Source: Leucosporidium creatinivorum (taxonomy: Eukaryota > Basidiomycota > Microbotryomycetes > Leucosporidiales > Leucosporidiaceae). Taken from it: DNA of 64,000 nucleotides. The stretch lies in assembly GCA_001600635.1 (NCBI GenBank), contig BCKL01000011.1:373383-437382 (forward strand), read 5' to 3'. The notes beneath the pieces are model-generated. The model worked only from the letters and a program-made list of their open reading frames with translations, was not told the DNA's origin and did not search any database. The stretch's first letter is position 1. Every line of letters begins with the position of its first letter. The position numbers were made by a program, and so were the translations under genes. Positions 1-11,867 of this stretch are shown here, in pieces.

Positions 1-704
1 GGAAAGCCTGGCGCGAGAACAAAAAGCGTCAAGCAGCGGAAGCAGCTCGCGCCGCCGCCGCCGAAGCCTCGCAGAACGATGCTCTCCCTCTCCCCGCCAA
101 CATGCACTCGGTGGATCGCCCTCGCCCTTCGACCTCAGCAGGAGAGTACCACTACGCCGTTCCTGCACCCTTTATGACCCCACTCGGCGCTCCCGTCCCT
201 CTCTACGCTCCTCAAATGCACCTCCCTCCTCCTCCTACCGCCGGTTTTATCGACCCGAACGGCAATGCTGGTCCTTCTGGCGTCCCTTCTGGCGTCTACA
301 GTAGTACCTTCGGAGTTGTCAACCCCCTCGGCCCACCTCTCATGGCCGCCCCCGGTCAGCAATCCATCTTTGGCTCGCAGCCGAGCTACCAGGCCTCCTC
401 GGTCCGCCCCGTCACCGCTCCCAACTACTACGGCGCGCCTGCGTTCGGTATGGGCGGTCTTGGCGGCGCTAGTGGACCGCCGCTTCGTCAGCTGGCGCCG
501 ACGTACGGGAATGGCATGGCGCCTCAGGCGAGGAGGATGTCGCTGCCGAGCGAGTTGAAGCAGCCGACGCCGATCTTTGGCTATGGACCGCCACAGGGAG
601 AGGAGGGCTTCGGAAGCATCGAGGAGGAGAGTGGGGAGCATGGCCTTGGAGCATTGGGAAGCGCGTCGCAGGAGCAGGAGGTTAGCGGCGGGGAGGAGAG
701 GTGA
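1..704 (+). CDS. C-terminal part of an unrecognised low-complexity protein (5' end outside window)
   Basis: An open frame enters at base 3 and runs to a TGA at 702-704, giving about 233 residues without an intron. It starts with a basic, alanine-rich stretch (KAWRENKKRQ followed by repeated Ala and Glu) that could be the end of a DNA-binding or coiled helix. The rest is rich in proline, glycine, serine and tyrosine and ends in an acidic tail. The first ATG in this frame is at 102, but the frame is open upstream and the codons before it read as protein, so I take this as the tail of a longer gene. The composition suits the disordered C-terminus of a fungal transcription or RNA-binding factor; no domain is recognisable. 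Confidence 0.55.
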   Translation, partial: KAWRENKKRQAAEAARAAAAEASQNDALPLPANMHSVDRPRPSTSAGEYHYAVPAPFMTPLGAPVPLYAPQMHLPPPPTAGFIDPNGNAGPSGVPSGVYSSTFGVVNPLGPPLMAAPGQQSIFGSQPSYQASSVRPVTAPNYYGAPAFGMGGLGGASGPPLRQLAPTYGNGMAPQARRMSLPSELKQPTPIFGYGPPQGEEGFGSIEEESGEHGLGALGSASQEQEVSGGEER

Positions 705-1104
705 CCGAGTGGTCGGGAGTTGGCCTAGGGCTGGCTTCATCGGCGTTGAGCGTCTCAAGTAGTACCTCCACCTTTCACTCTATCTATTGACCATGCCACA
801 CTAGTACCTACTTCCTCCTTTTCGACGGCGACTGGCTTCGTCCCATGTCCGAGCTTCCTCCCACCTCGAGTCTGTCTAGTCCCTCCGATTTACTCACACT
901 TTGTAGAAACTACCAATCGAACATGCCGTCGATTTGCGACCTCCTTGGTACCAAGAGCGAGCTTTCACAAGTCGAGAAAGCTACTTACAGCGAAAAGGAG
1001 GATGCGAAGCTCTCGCTCCTCCCACACCCGCGACTCGGCTCGTTCACTTCGTCCGCTACCTCTCAGCAGTTCTCAAATTGCTATATAGCAGCGTTACAGC
1101 CACC
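705..1104. other. Intergenic region upstream of RRP4
   Basis: About 400 bases between two plus-strand genes. A TATATA-like stretch lies near 1081-1086, some 20 bases before the RRP4 ATG. The ATGs at 845 and 934 are probably leader ATGs: the residues they would add do not resemble Rrp4. No other gene is seen. Confidence 0.4.
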
Positions 1105-2493
1105 ATGTTCCGCATCGTAACAGCCTCAACCTCAGCTTACGTCGAGCCAGCAGCTTCGACTCGACCAACCGACGCGATGGAGGACATCCTGATGGAGGAA
1201 GAGTTTGGCGCTGATGGAGATGGTACAGGACCGAGTCGGGCGCAGGCTGTAGGTGGTGGAAGGGTCACAGGACCGGGAGAGGCGATCGCAGACAGCGGGA
1301 AATGGATGAGGTGAGCTCGCTGAGGGCGCTGAGACGGCGTAGGAGGGGAGCTGACCAGCGAGAGGGCTTCTTCAGGGGTCACGGAACGTATGTACAAGAC
1401 GAGAAGGTGCTTGCGTCGGTAGCAGGAACTGTCGAAAGGGTCAACAAGCTCGTCTCTGTCCGGCCGCTGAGGACAAAGTGAGTTCAGTCATTGCCTTCAG
1501 CCTACTTTCAGCATCACTGACTACTCTGTACCACTTCAGATACCGCCCCGAAGTCGGAGATCTCGTAATTGGGCGCATTGTCGAGGTGCGTTTGCGAAGG
1601 AAGCGAGCTTGCGAGCGAAGAGCTGTACTGACCCTCTGCTTGCACAGGTCGGCCCAAGACGTTGGAAGGTCGAAGCCTACGCTGCTCAGAACGCAGTGCT
1701 TATGCTTTCGTCCATCAACTTGCCCGGAGGAGTGCAGGTGAGCATCGTCTTGCCTCGAAGCCGACTTCCTTGCTCATCTCGCTGACCTCGTCCATCCTCT
1801 ACAGCGCCGGAAACTCGAGTCGGATGAGCTACAGATGAGGACCTTCTTCCAGGAAGGCGATCTGCTTGTGGCCGAAGTGCAGGCGTTCTTCGCCGACGGG
1901 GCCATGAGTCTGCACACTCGCTCGCTCAAGTACGGCAAGGTGAGTCCTGATCCGACCTCTGAGCCTTCGGTTCACTCGCTCATTCTGATCGCCCCTACAG
2001 CTCAAGAACGGTACCCTAATCACTGTCCCTCCTTCCCTCATCGTCCGCCTCAAATCCCACTTCCACTCCCTCCCCTTCGGCGTCGACCTCATTATCGGCC
2101 TCAACGGTTACATTTGGATTTCCAAAACAGTCGCCAAGCAGATGCGCTTGGATGGCGAGGAGGTTGGATTCGGAGAGGAGAGCGGCGAGGGAGTCTACAG
2201 CTCGCAGAACGAGGTCGGTCCTCCTCTCGCTCCCACTTCCCTCTCGGGTATCGCTAACGCTCTACGTCACCTCACAGGACATCTCCCCGACCATCCGCAT
2301 GGCCATTACTCGCACCTCCATGCTCATCTCCCTCCTCGCAAGATACTGCATCCCCATCTCGGCGGACATCATCACCGAAGCCTACGAAACGTCGATTCGG
2401 CTCGTCGGCGAGACGCCAGAGGGCTTGAGGAGCTTGGGAAGGCTGGAAGTCGGCGAGGAGGTACTGAGGGCGTTGGCACTGGGAAGGGAGTGA
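1105..2493 (+). CDS. RRP4: Exosome complex RNA-binding subunit Rrp4
   Basis: Seven exons (1105-1310, 1376-1477, 1540-1585, 1648-1737, 1805-1939, 2001-2213, 2278-2493) join in phase to 335 residues. The order matches yeast Rrp4: an N-terminal ECR1-type domain with WMRGHGTY, an S1 domain with GDLVIGRI and RRWKV, the very conserved ESDELQMR and SLHTRSLKYGK stretches, then a KH-like region with GLNGYIW. Rrp4 is a cap subunit of the nuclear and cytoplasmic RNA exosome and guides RNA into the Rrp44/Rrp6 nucleases. The ATG at 1105 follows a TATA-like stretch and gives a short acidic leader as in yeast. All introns are GT-AG with CTGAC/CTAAC-type branch sites. Confidence 0.95.
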
Positions 2494-3127
2494 TAATTCG
2501 ATTGACATTCTCAGCCTTCGCTCCGGCCGAGCTTGAGAAAGTGACCTTCGGCGACCGCTTTCGAGACGTTGCGCGCTCTTGACCTACTCGCAGTGCCCAC
2601 ACCTTGCTTATCAGCACGCCAGATCTCTTGCACGAGCGAGCGAAAGGTGCACTTGAGCGTATCCCAGACGCCCACCCTCGATCCTGCGCGCTCGACAGTT
2701 GCGATTGAGTTCCCGCCTTGTCGCAAGCGCGAAGGCCGGTTTCGGAGGTCCGCTTCCACATACAACGTCTGCTCTCGACTAGAATTCGCAATCGGCCATT
2801 CGTATGTGGATAGACAGCTGGAATTGCGGTCGTCTCTCAAAAAAGGTCTACAAGGAAAGGGAAAAAATGGGGGGTACTGCTTGACTTTTGTACGAGAGCC
2901 TTGTGAGAAGGCGATGTGGGAGGCCGTGATGGTGTGGGTAACGACGAGGAGAAAGAAGAAGAGGGGTATGTTGCGAGGAGTGCGATGTGTGGGTAAGGCG
3001 CCGAATGAGAACAGATTGACGGCGCCGAGGTATGTGCAGGGGGGTAATGATGAGGGGAAATGATGCATGTGAGAAAGGGGAGCCAATCATGTACTAAGAA
3101 TGGAGAGGAGAAAGGCGAAGAGGGATC
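2494..3127. other. Convergent intergenic region (RRP4 and cyclin 3' ends)
   Basis: 634 bases between two converging genes. It has long open frames on the minus strand (for example 2511-3086), but they lack family features and lie where two 3' UTRs are expected. Nothing further is supported. Confidence 0.4.
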
Positions 3128-4721
3128 CTAGGGCCTGTAGAGGGGAACGACAGGCGACGATGCCGAGTTCATCTCCCAGCTTGCTCGGTTGAGGGGCGGT
3201 CGAACGGCGGGGAGGTGCATGACGGCCTCCCTCGACGAGAGCATGCTCTTTGGTGGTCGTGGAGGATTCTCCTTGCCGCGGGGTACTGAGGAAGCGGTGA
3301 AGGGGTCCGAAGTCGAGTACGGCGGCAGCGGCGTGAGGGGCGTGTGAGGCTCGCAGGGGTCGTCGTCCTCGTCGCAAGAGTCGGCGGAGGAGGACGAGGA
3401 GCGTGATGAAGAGTTGGCGGGGCTGCTCGAGACGAGGGCGACCGAGGAAGGCGCGGCGGGAGAGTGCTTGAGGCCGCGAGCCGGGGTGGTGGGGTGAGAC
3501 CAGTCGTAGTAGGAGAAGCGACGGCCGGAAAGGAACCACTCGCGGACGAAGGTGGATGCGCGAGAGTAGAAGGGGAAGGAGTACTGTAGTGGAGAGGCGA
3601 AGGGGTCAGTATCGACGGCTCAGCGCAAAGGGCAAAGAACGGTCGCCGAACGTACCTTCTTGACGACGATGGGGGAGACGGCATCGAGGTGCTCGGCTAG
3701 GTGCTGGTCGAGCATGGCAGCGATACGAAGAACGGGCTCGCTCTCGTCGAGAATCTGAGGAGGAAGACGCGTTAGTTGAGGCGCAGGAGACGCGCCGAGG
3801 CCGAGACGAGACGGAGACTTACGCGACGAGACTTGCCCAGCATGAAGCGGGCAAGGAGGAGCGAGGCGAGGGCGAGCTCCGAGGGCTTGAAGGGGATGTA
3901 CTCCTTGTGGAAGAGGGTGATCTCCATGATGAAGCGGGCAACGTGCTGAGTGCGCTGCTCCTCCATCGGCCCCGTTACGCAGGCGAGACGAAGCCACGAC
4001 TCGGTCGTAGGGTGGCCGATGACCCAGTTGATGGTCGAGAGGACGTGTCCCTCCATCTGGATGAAGGCCGACTCGTCGTAGGCGCCACAGCACATCTGGC
4101 AGAGCTCGGGGACGGTGGGCACGCGATCCTTCGCGTCCTCGAACTTGGCGGCGATCCACAGTGCGGCGCATCCGACGAGCTGGTAGTGCTTCTTGAAGAC
4201 GATGCGCTTGGAGACGTAGCGGTCGACAATGTTGAGGGCGAGGTAGAGAGTCTCGGGGCGGAGTCGGTGCTGCTGGTGGATCTCGATCAAGAAATCGACC
4301 AAGTAGGGGCGCATGTACCACTGCAGCTCGGGTTGCTGGTCGATGAGGTCCACCGAAGCAGTCGTCTTGCTCTTTTATCGCGAACGACTGGATCAGCCTA
4401 CATTCCGAAGCCGAAGAAATCGACGGGTGGGAGGAAAAGAACGCGACGACTGACCTCCATCTCGAACATGTAGGCCTTGACGTCCTCGCGGTACTCGAGC
4501 TCGAGCAAGTTCTGCATCTCGCGGTCCTGCAGGCTGAGCGGCATGGCGGCATGGCGCTGCATCTCAGCCGAGACGAGCTCTGGCGGCGTGCGCCGAACCG
4601 AATCGCGTAGTGGGGATTCCTTGCGCTTCGCCAGCGACGACGAAGCGACCGACGAGGGCGGTGAGCGCTTCTTGTGGTTGAACCCTGGGCGAACCGTGGA
4701 GGTGGAGCTGGCCGATCTCAT
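3128..4721 (-). CDS. G1-type cyclin (Cln/Puc1-like)
   Basis: Four exons on the minus strand (4721-4455, 4371-3823, 3754-3656, 3583-3128) join in phase to 456 residues. Residues of about 70-250 form a cyclin box: EYREDVKAYMFEME at its start, then MRPYLVDFLIEIHQ, LYLALNIVDRYVS, HYQLVGCAALWIAAKFED and YDESAFIQMEGHVLSTI. This pattern is that of basidiomycete G1 cyclins, which bind and direct the main cell-cycle Cdk. The C-terminal third is disordered and Ser/Pro-rich, with a stretch that resembles a phosphorylation-dependent degradation region. The ATG at 4721 was chosen because codons upstream in frame look like leader sequence. The first acceptor is AAAAG rather than CAG, placed by phase and homology. 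B-type cyclin is less likely. Confidence 0.88.
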
Positions 4722-6995
4722 CCTGGAGAGAGAGCGAGGTGGAAAGGCGTGTTCGGGTCGAGAAGTGGGGAGAGGGTGATCAAAGTGATGGCAGTTTGCT
4801 GTAGGTGGCTGCTGGTAGTGGTGGTATGGTGTAGATGGAAGGAAAGTGTCACGCAAGCGAATGCGAGTTGGCCGACGAAGGGCGAGGAAGAGTTGCAGGG
4901 AGCAAAGCGCGAAAGAGAAATGAGTGTGGATGCCGGAGGTGGGAAAGGAAGAGCCAGGCGAAGAGGTGGAAGGAAGAAAGTCGAAAGGCGAAGGGGCGAA
5001 GGGAGAAAGTGAAGAGAGGAGCCGAGAGGTGATGTGAGGGGAGGAGGTGACGAGAGGCGTGAGGAGAGGAGAGGAGGGAGGTTAGCAGAGAGCGTGTGTG
5101 CACCGTGAAGGGAGACGCGGAGAGTGCCAGGGCGGCAAGATTCCTCCCCCGAGAAGGTTATGTGATCTCACTTTTGTGGGGTAGCGCTAGGAATTCCACT
5201 GTGCTTGGATGGGACACGGCCGATCAGAATCCTGCAAAGCGGGACACAAGTCAGCGAGTCGGCGCGTGAAAGGGAGAGCTCGGCGCTCGTGCAGGAGGCC
5301 CTCCGTCGCCTTCTGCCCTCCGTGCACGACACCCACCTTTGTTCTTGAGGGAGAAAAGTCTGTGCGCCGAGTTCTGTGCGAATATAAGATGGTAGGCGAG
5401 TGCAGAAGCCGACGAAAAGAACGTGATGGGCCGAGTTCGGCGATGGGAGAGTCGGCGTTGGTGAGGATTGGGAGCGCGGTGAGTGTAAGTAATAGGAATG
5501 ATGCGGAGGGGTTGGTGGGGAGCAGAGGGCGAGAGCGAAGGGAGGTTAGCGCTGGCCTCTGCAACGGTCACCGCGTTCCGGCGCGTGAAGCGTGGAGGCC
5601 CTCAATTCCCCCGTGCTTGTCTCTCTCCTGGCTCAGATGGGATGAAGCGCAAGTTCATCTCGATGCTCCATACCATCGGCCTCGCGCTTCCCTTCCTCCG
5701 TAGCCCTCCCTCGGCCAAGCTTCCTCCGGACGACGACCGAGCACACTCACATTTTCGGCTTTTTGATGGGGAAGATTGAGGGTCTTCCTGTAGCGTATCA
5801 AGTCGTAGTAGTAGTAGTTGTCGTGAACCGATGGTCGTTAGAAGGTAGAGCGTTGATCGTCCTACAGATCAGACGCGACCATCAGAATCAGCGACTGGGA
5901 GGTGAGACCTTGGGCTCGGCCTATCTGCCTGCAGCCCCTTCGGCTCCGGCACTGCTGTACCATTGAAATCAATTGTACTTACCTCGCTACAGAGAGGAGT
6001 TGTCGTAAGTCGTCCTGAGTAAAAGTCGTGGTTCTGTGGGTCGTGGGCAGGCGCGAGGCGGAGAAGCTGCTTCTGAGGTCGTTGAGGCCGAGGCGCCTGC
6101 TCGCAGCGAGAAGACAGGTCACGGAGTGCTCTCATGGCTGCTTGGGCCAGCGCTAAAGCCTGCAGGGACTCACGAGGGTATATCACACCGCGGGAAGTGC
6201 GTCGATGGAAGCGCGAGAGGGCGAAGAGAAGCTGCTGGCGGCGAGCGGGGCTGCTACTGGTGCTAATCCTGAGTCCTAGGTGAAGCTGGTCGTGAAGGCG
6301 AGAGGTGGCTGTCCCTCTCCAGTCGTGAGAGTGCGTGATGGGTTTGGTCGGAGGCAGAGGGCGATGAGGGTGTGAACGACGGGCACTCTTCTCGGCGGGC
6401 GGACAGTGTCAGGAGGGTGTTGATCAAGAGTACAGCGGGGTTGAGAATTCAATGCAGATGCTATATTGAGCTACAAATTGAGCTGGTTGCTATTACAGAG
6501 CCTTCAGGTTCAGCGATACGAGTTCAACGAGCCTCCGAGGTCATCGCCGAGCCTGGCAATTCGCTCGTTGCTGACCCAGCAACCACCTGACTACCATTTT
6601 AGACCCCGGGAGGATGATCACATCCCAGGACGAGCACTGCTGATCGGCAGCGCTGTATCTCTGCGGCGAAGGGACGTCGGTCTTGCGGATTCCGCGCAGT
6701 CGCCGAGCTTCGCACTCTGCAGTAGAACACGAAAGGTGACCAGCATGGCCTCGCTGGAGTCCTTATTTACATCAAACGACAATGCGTTCGGCGGCCCTCC
6801 TCTTCTCGCGAGCACCGCCAGCCTCTTCACACGAACACAGCTCCTTCCCGCTCTTCCATCACAGCGAACGCCGGTCGGTCAGTCGGTGCAGGGAGTCATC
6901 GCGATCTGGCACCTCGGCTACAGAACAGAGCTCGGAGGTAAAGAGAGGTGGCTTGTGAGCCTCGAGATGAAGTTGCAGAATACGAGCCAACCACT
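4722..6995. other. Long interval without a gene I can resolve (cyclin promoter side and THR1 3' side)
   Basis: 2.27 kb between the cyclin start and the homoserine kinase stop. The first 400 bases upstream of the cyclin are purine-rich and probably hold its leader and promoter. Minus-strand splice-like signals lie between about 5500 and 6330: donors GTGAGT near 6177 and 5770 and GTAAGT near 5981, with CTAAC or CTGAT motifs before CAG or TAG acceptors. Short frames can be joined across them, but different joins give equally plausible peptides and none resembles a known family. A spliced non-coding RNA, a small fast-evolving gene or a spliced leader would all fit. A run of TAG/TAGT triplets lies near 5804-5820. 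Confidence 0.35.
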
Positions 6996-8420
6996 CTACA
7001 GCTCCTTCAGCGTCGCTCCCTCAAAGTCGACCTGCAGCGCCAGCCACTCGACCTCAATGCCCTCCTCCTTCCACAGCTCCTTGATCGCCTCTCCAATGCT
7101 CGACATCTGCGCCGAGGGCTTGGCCTCGCCCAGAGTGATCTCCGAATCGTCGGTTGTGATGGTCCCCGCCGAGGACGACTCGTTGGAGACGAGAGCGAGG
7201 ATGGTCGGTCCTGCGCCAGAGAGGCAGATGCCGAGAAGACCGGGGTGGGTGGTAGGAGTCATGGTGTTGAGGATTTTGGAGAGACCGGGGATCTGCGGAG
7301 GGAGGCAGGATCGCCGAAGGTCAGCTTTCAGGTCGAGTGTATGCGCGGTGTGATGGGGAAGGGTAGAGGAGAGGGATGGATTGCAGCATTAAGACGAGAC
7401 TTACAAGCCCCTCGCGTTGAGGCTGGTGGACCTTGTCGCGCATAGCCTCCCAGATCACGCTCGGGTCGAGAGGTGATGTCGAGAGCGAGGCGGTGAGGAC
7501 GGCGAGGCGTTGCAGGTTGAAGACCTATACGATGAGAGGGTGAGCGAGAGTACAGCAATGATGCACTTCGAATGCAGAGGTAGGCGGAATGTGACTTACA
7601 ACGTCTGCCCTAGGGTAAGATTCGGGGAGCGCTCCGCGCGCCTTTGAAGTCGCGACCTCAAACTTGGGCACGACGACGACAACGCCAATGTCCTTCGAGA
7701 AGCCGTACTTGACGTGACGACCGACGTTCTTTGGTGGTTGAGGCGGCTTCTCCATGCCCGGTAGAGGTGGTCCAGCGTCGGCGGGGTAGGCGGGGAGGAC
7801 TTCGGCGAGGGGGATCGAAGCAGGAGAGAGCTCGGAGGGGTCGAGGATGCGGAGGAAGGAGCCGGTGAAGCCTCCCACGAGAGCGGCGGTGACGTTGTCG
7901 GGGTGGCGCTCGACCATGAGGGCGTAGTCCTTGACGCGGTCTTCGCTGAGCTTGAGGTCACCGAGAGCGTCGCCGAGAAGGACACCGGCCACAACAGCGG
8001 AGGATGAGGATCCGAGACCACGTCCGAAAGGGACCTGGTTGATGACATCGACGGTGACGACCGCCGAGGGGAAGGAGAGCTGGTGGGAGAGGAGGACGTA
8101 GAGGGCGACGCGGGTGATGAGGTTCTTGTAGGGGTCGAGGGGCGCCTCGCCCTCTCCCTCTCCAGTGTAGCTGAGTACGACCTTGCTGTCGGCTGCCGAG
8201 CAAGGGGTTTGAGTGACGTTGAGGACGAGATGGCGCGAGAGAGCAAGTCCGAGAACGTCGAATCCGGGCCCAATGTTGGCAGATGAGGCAGGTACGCGGA
8301 TAACCCACTGCAGAGAAGCAAGCAGATGTTAGCTTCTAGCTTCTGCGAGCTCCGCAGCGGATGTAGGCTAGCGGATCTCACCTTGCGCGCCTCGGCGGAG
8401 GTCTTCTGAGGGGTAGCCAT
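6996..8420 (-). CDS. THR1: Homoserine kinase
   Basis: Four exons on the minus strand (8420-8382, 8307-7600, 7524-7405, 7292-6996) join in phase to 387 residues. It is a GHMP-superfamily kinase: VRVPASSANIGPG-type motif 1 (here IRVPASSANIGPGFD), the glycine/serine ATP loop PFGRGLGSSSSA near residue 125, and the C-terminal GICLSGAGPTILAL motif. Homoserine kinase phosphorylates homoserine with ATP, the step before threonine synthase. The first exon codes for only 13 residues. An insertion of about 30 residues rich in proline (near PGMEKPPQPPK) makes it somewhat longer than the yeast enzyme (357). The next gene is divergent across about 750 bases. Confidence 0.95.
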
Positions 8421-9168
8421 GTTTATAGAAGCGGCGGCGATAAGTTACCTGCATTACGTAAGCTGTCAGTTAAGCTCATGAAGTGCTGGGAACGCAGCAA
8501 CTCACTTGTAGAGCGAAGGAGACCTGGGCGAGTCTGCGATACGAAGCGAAAGGTTCTGAGTCAGCGGATCTACCCTCTGGAAGCCAGGCGAGTTGCTGCA
8601 GCGTTCCAGAGCTAGCGCAAATCGCCTTGTTGCTAAACGGCTTCTGCACTCTGTTCCGCTGCCATCGCGCTGGTTGAGCGCTCGAGTCAAGCGTCTCCTT
8701 GAGCTGCAGCCCGATAGGCTGCAGCCTGCCGACAAGCACAAGCACGCCGGGCTCCAGCTCATTGCTATCTCCTCCCTCAGCTGCTGTGATATACGCTGAA
8801 TGTCGAGCAGGGACGGCGAAAGCGAGCCGAGCTGGGGAGTGAGCGAAGCTGAAGGCTCAGCCGATAGAGCAGCAGAAGAGCTCTGCAGAGCTATTCAGCT
8901 GCTACAGACTAGCTTTGAACTCACCTCTATAGTCCGAGACGCGAAAAAAGCACAAAGAAGCGGGAGGACAAGCCAGCTCGAGCGGTTCCCAAGCTCTCCC
9001 TCCTCCATATCACTCGCCCAACAGCTCACACTTCCCTACAGCCCAAAAAGGTCCACTAGTCGACTACAAATCTTCTCCTCTCGACTACCAACTCTTCTCC
9101 TCACCGCTCTACCAGCCCCCAAGTCTTCATCACCCGCTCAAACTCGACTCGTTCGCTCTCCTTCGATG
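8421..9168. promoter_or_regulatory. Divergent promoter region between THR1 and the acidic-protein gene
   Basis: About 750 bases between two outward-facing starts. The last 200 bases before 9169 are pyrimidine-rich (many CTCTTC and CTACCA stretches), typical of leader sequence in this genome. An in-frame ATG at 8800 would extend the plus-strand protein by 123 residues, but these look like translated leader. Confidence 0.4.
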
Positions 9169-11867
9169 GACGCCGAGCCACTCCACCCGCTCGATCTCCC
9201 TACACCTGCAGACGCCGAGATGCGCATCGACTACGGCGATGAAGAGCCAGCAGCCGACATCCCCATGGGCGACGAGCCTACGCAAGAAGAGACGCCGCTC
9301 GAGGAAGCCGTGATGGGCGACGCAGAGCCCGGAGTCGCTATCGTGCAGGAGGAGGATGCCATCGTCATGGAGGAAGTCGAGACGCCCATTGTACCCGATT
9401 CGACCCAGCCCGCGGCTGAGCAGGAGATTGGCATGCCCCCAGCGCCCATCGTGACCGAGTCAGTACTCGTCGAAGAGCAGCAGGAGGTCGTCGCGGAGGA
9501 GACCAAGAACGAAGAGCAACTGCCAACACTCGTTGACGAGTCTGTCCCCACCTCGCTTCCTTCCAGCACCCTCGCCGAACCCATCGCCGCCGCTCTCTCT
9601 TCAACTCTCCATCCCACGACGACCACTCATGAAATCGCACCAGTCGCCATCACGGCGGACAACGGACACGTACATGTAGACGTGGAGGCTAGCGGCACTG
9701 CTCCGGCACCATTGGATCTTTCGAACGAGGAGCAGGAGCAGCCGGCCGACCTTGCTGCCCCACAAGAGGTTACGACGGTCAACGGGGACGGCGAGCAAGC
9801 CGCTGCTGGAGTGCAGGAGGAGCTTGTCGTCGTCGAAGAGCCGCAAGGAGAGGTCGGCAAGGTCGGCGAGGTCGTCAAGGCGGTGGACACGAACGAGTGG
9901 ACTGAGGCGGGAGGCGAGGTTGAGGAAGTTGTCGAGGACTCGGAAGAGCACGTCGCGATCTCCGACGCCCTTCCGGACGACGTCGAGTCGGTTCTCCCCA
10001 CCAGCCGACCGAGTCTCAACAAGTCCCTTCTCTCCATCATCGAGCTTCCACCCTCCATCGCCGCCGACTCGGCAGACGTGGACATCTCCCTCTCTGTGAC
10101 CGCGCCTACCGTCCTCCTCACGTACCAGAACGAGACCTACAGCGTATTCCGCCGCCACGAGGCGACCGAGGATGTTGAAGATGGCCTCGACCGCTCCCTC
10201 CCCGTCCTCTTCGAGCAGGCCGACAAGCACGAGCTCTACTACGATCAGGTCGAGCGCTTCATCGAGTCGCTGCATGGACTGTTCCCCGAGCTCGCGTCGG
10301 GCGAGGAGGAGCTCGTGCTCGAGCTGCCCGAGATTGGCATCGCGTTGCCCGAGGTGAGCTTGCTGGGCCTGACTCGTCGTCTGCGAGCTGCTACTGACCT
10401 CTTCCAACTCACTCCCGCCCACAGGACAACGTCTACACTCGCCAGGTTTGTCTCGAAGACCTCGACCGTGTGCACGTCGGTTGCGGACTCGCTGGAAGGC
10501 TCCACCTTCAGCTCAGCGCTCAGCCGAGATTCGCAAGTGGATTCAACGCTCTCGTCGACCACATCGCTAACTCGCACGGCAAGGGTGAGCTCCTTGATAT
10601 CTCGGAGTCGACGACGAGTTGCTGACGTTGTCTGTGCCCTCTCGCAGCCGTCGACCCCGAAGAAGGAGATGCGCTCGCTCAAGACGAGACTGCGCCAATC
10701 GATGAGGAGGCCAGCGCACCAGCAGACGAAGATACTGAGGACAGCTACGTCAACATTGAGGAGGTTCGCGACGACGACACGGCCGCACCAGCAGAGGCCG
10801 AAGGCGACGCCGGCACCGAGGGAGGCGAGGAGCATTTCGAGGACGGCGAGTGGCATGATGAGGATGTCGTGTACGAAGGTGGGGAGGGCGATTACGAGGA
10901 GCACGAGGATGGTGAGCATGCGCACGACTACGAAGGATCGGGCGAGGAGATGGACTTTGAGGATGCGCTTGCCGATATGGACAGCGAGGATCTCAATGCG
11001 GTGATTGAGGGGGCGCAGGAGGATTATGTTCTGTCGGAGGCAGCTGTTGAGGAGACGAGCGAAGCGGCAGGAGAGGAGGCAGAAGGCAGCGGGGAGAAGG
11101 TCGAGCACGGAGACTTGTCGGTCGAGGGAGGGGAGATTGAGATCGCGCTCGAGGTCGAGCAGTCTGGAGATGTCGACGTCGCCGAGGATGGCGCCGAGCC
11201 CTCTACTACGGTCGTCGAGGAGCAGGTCACCATCGAGTCCGTCGTCGAGGATCCGACTACAGAGCCGCTCGCCGACGACGCCGCATCTCACGTTGTCAAC
11301 GTCGATACCGCTACTGGCGACCTTTCCGCTCCTCCCCTCGTCGAGATCTCCTACGACACTCCTCTCGGAACGGGCGACGAACCTCCAGCGGTCCCTCTCG
11401 AGCAGCTTGATGCCGTCGTCGACGCTGCTAGCAAGCTCGCTCCTTCGCCTCTGAGCGTCTCGAATGGTATCGCAGGTGCCGAGGTTGTCAAGGAGCTCGG
11501 TGAGCTCTTCTCTCCGCCTCGTTCATAGCACGGATCGCTCACCTCTCCCTTCCTCGCAGACGAGCTCGAAGAGCCCAGCAACGACGTCGTGATCGACTAC
11601 GAAGACGCCGAGGAGGTCACCGCGACTACCACTCTTCCTCTTCCGTCGGCCAAGGACTCGCCCATGAGCCCCAAACGCGGGCGCGAGGATCCTAACGATG
11701 AGGTCCCTGCTCTTGACGACGAGAGCGCTGCTGGTGCGTCCTCCATCTCTTCTCTGCCCAACTGCCAGTTCGCTAACGCCTGTCTCTACCCTCTAGGCGA
11801 CGCCAAGCGACCACGCCTCTCCGACCACGAGCCCGAGACCACCCCAGCCACCGCGTCGACGGCCTAG
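9169..11867 (+). CDS. Large acidic protein of unknown function
   Basis: Five exons (9169-10353, 10425-10584, 10648-11499, 11560-11733, 11797-11867) join in phase to 813 residues. I do not recognise the family. The N-terminal 270 residues and the region of about 450-790 are highly acidic and low in complexity, with many Glu/Asp/Ala/Val repeats. Between about residues 300 and 450 lies a more ordered part with TYQNETYSVFRR, HELYYDQVERFIESLHGLFPEL and RVHVGCGLAGRLHLQL, cut by two introns, that looks like a folded domain. The C-terminus has two basic KR clusters (SPKRGRED, DAKRPRLSD) that could be nuclear localisation signals. A nuclear or chromatin-linked role is possible but is inference. An alternative in-frame ATG lies at 8800. 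Confidence 0.7.

Noticed and set aside
2840-2870. Shared GGTCTACAAGGAA near 2848 and 16771
   Set aside because: Only about 13 bases match. The second site lies in the coding end of the dioxygenase; surrounding sequence does not align.
2511-3086. Long minus-strand frame of 191 codons
   Set aside because: It lies between two converging 3' ends, has no motif and a hydrophobic, low-complexity start. Chance frames of this length are common in GC-rich DNA.
8800-9168. In-frame upstream start for the acidic-protein gene
   Set aside because: The added 123 residues come from pyrimidine-rich sequence typical of leaders here, and the composition changes sharply at the ATG at 9169.
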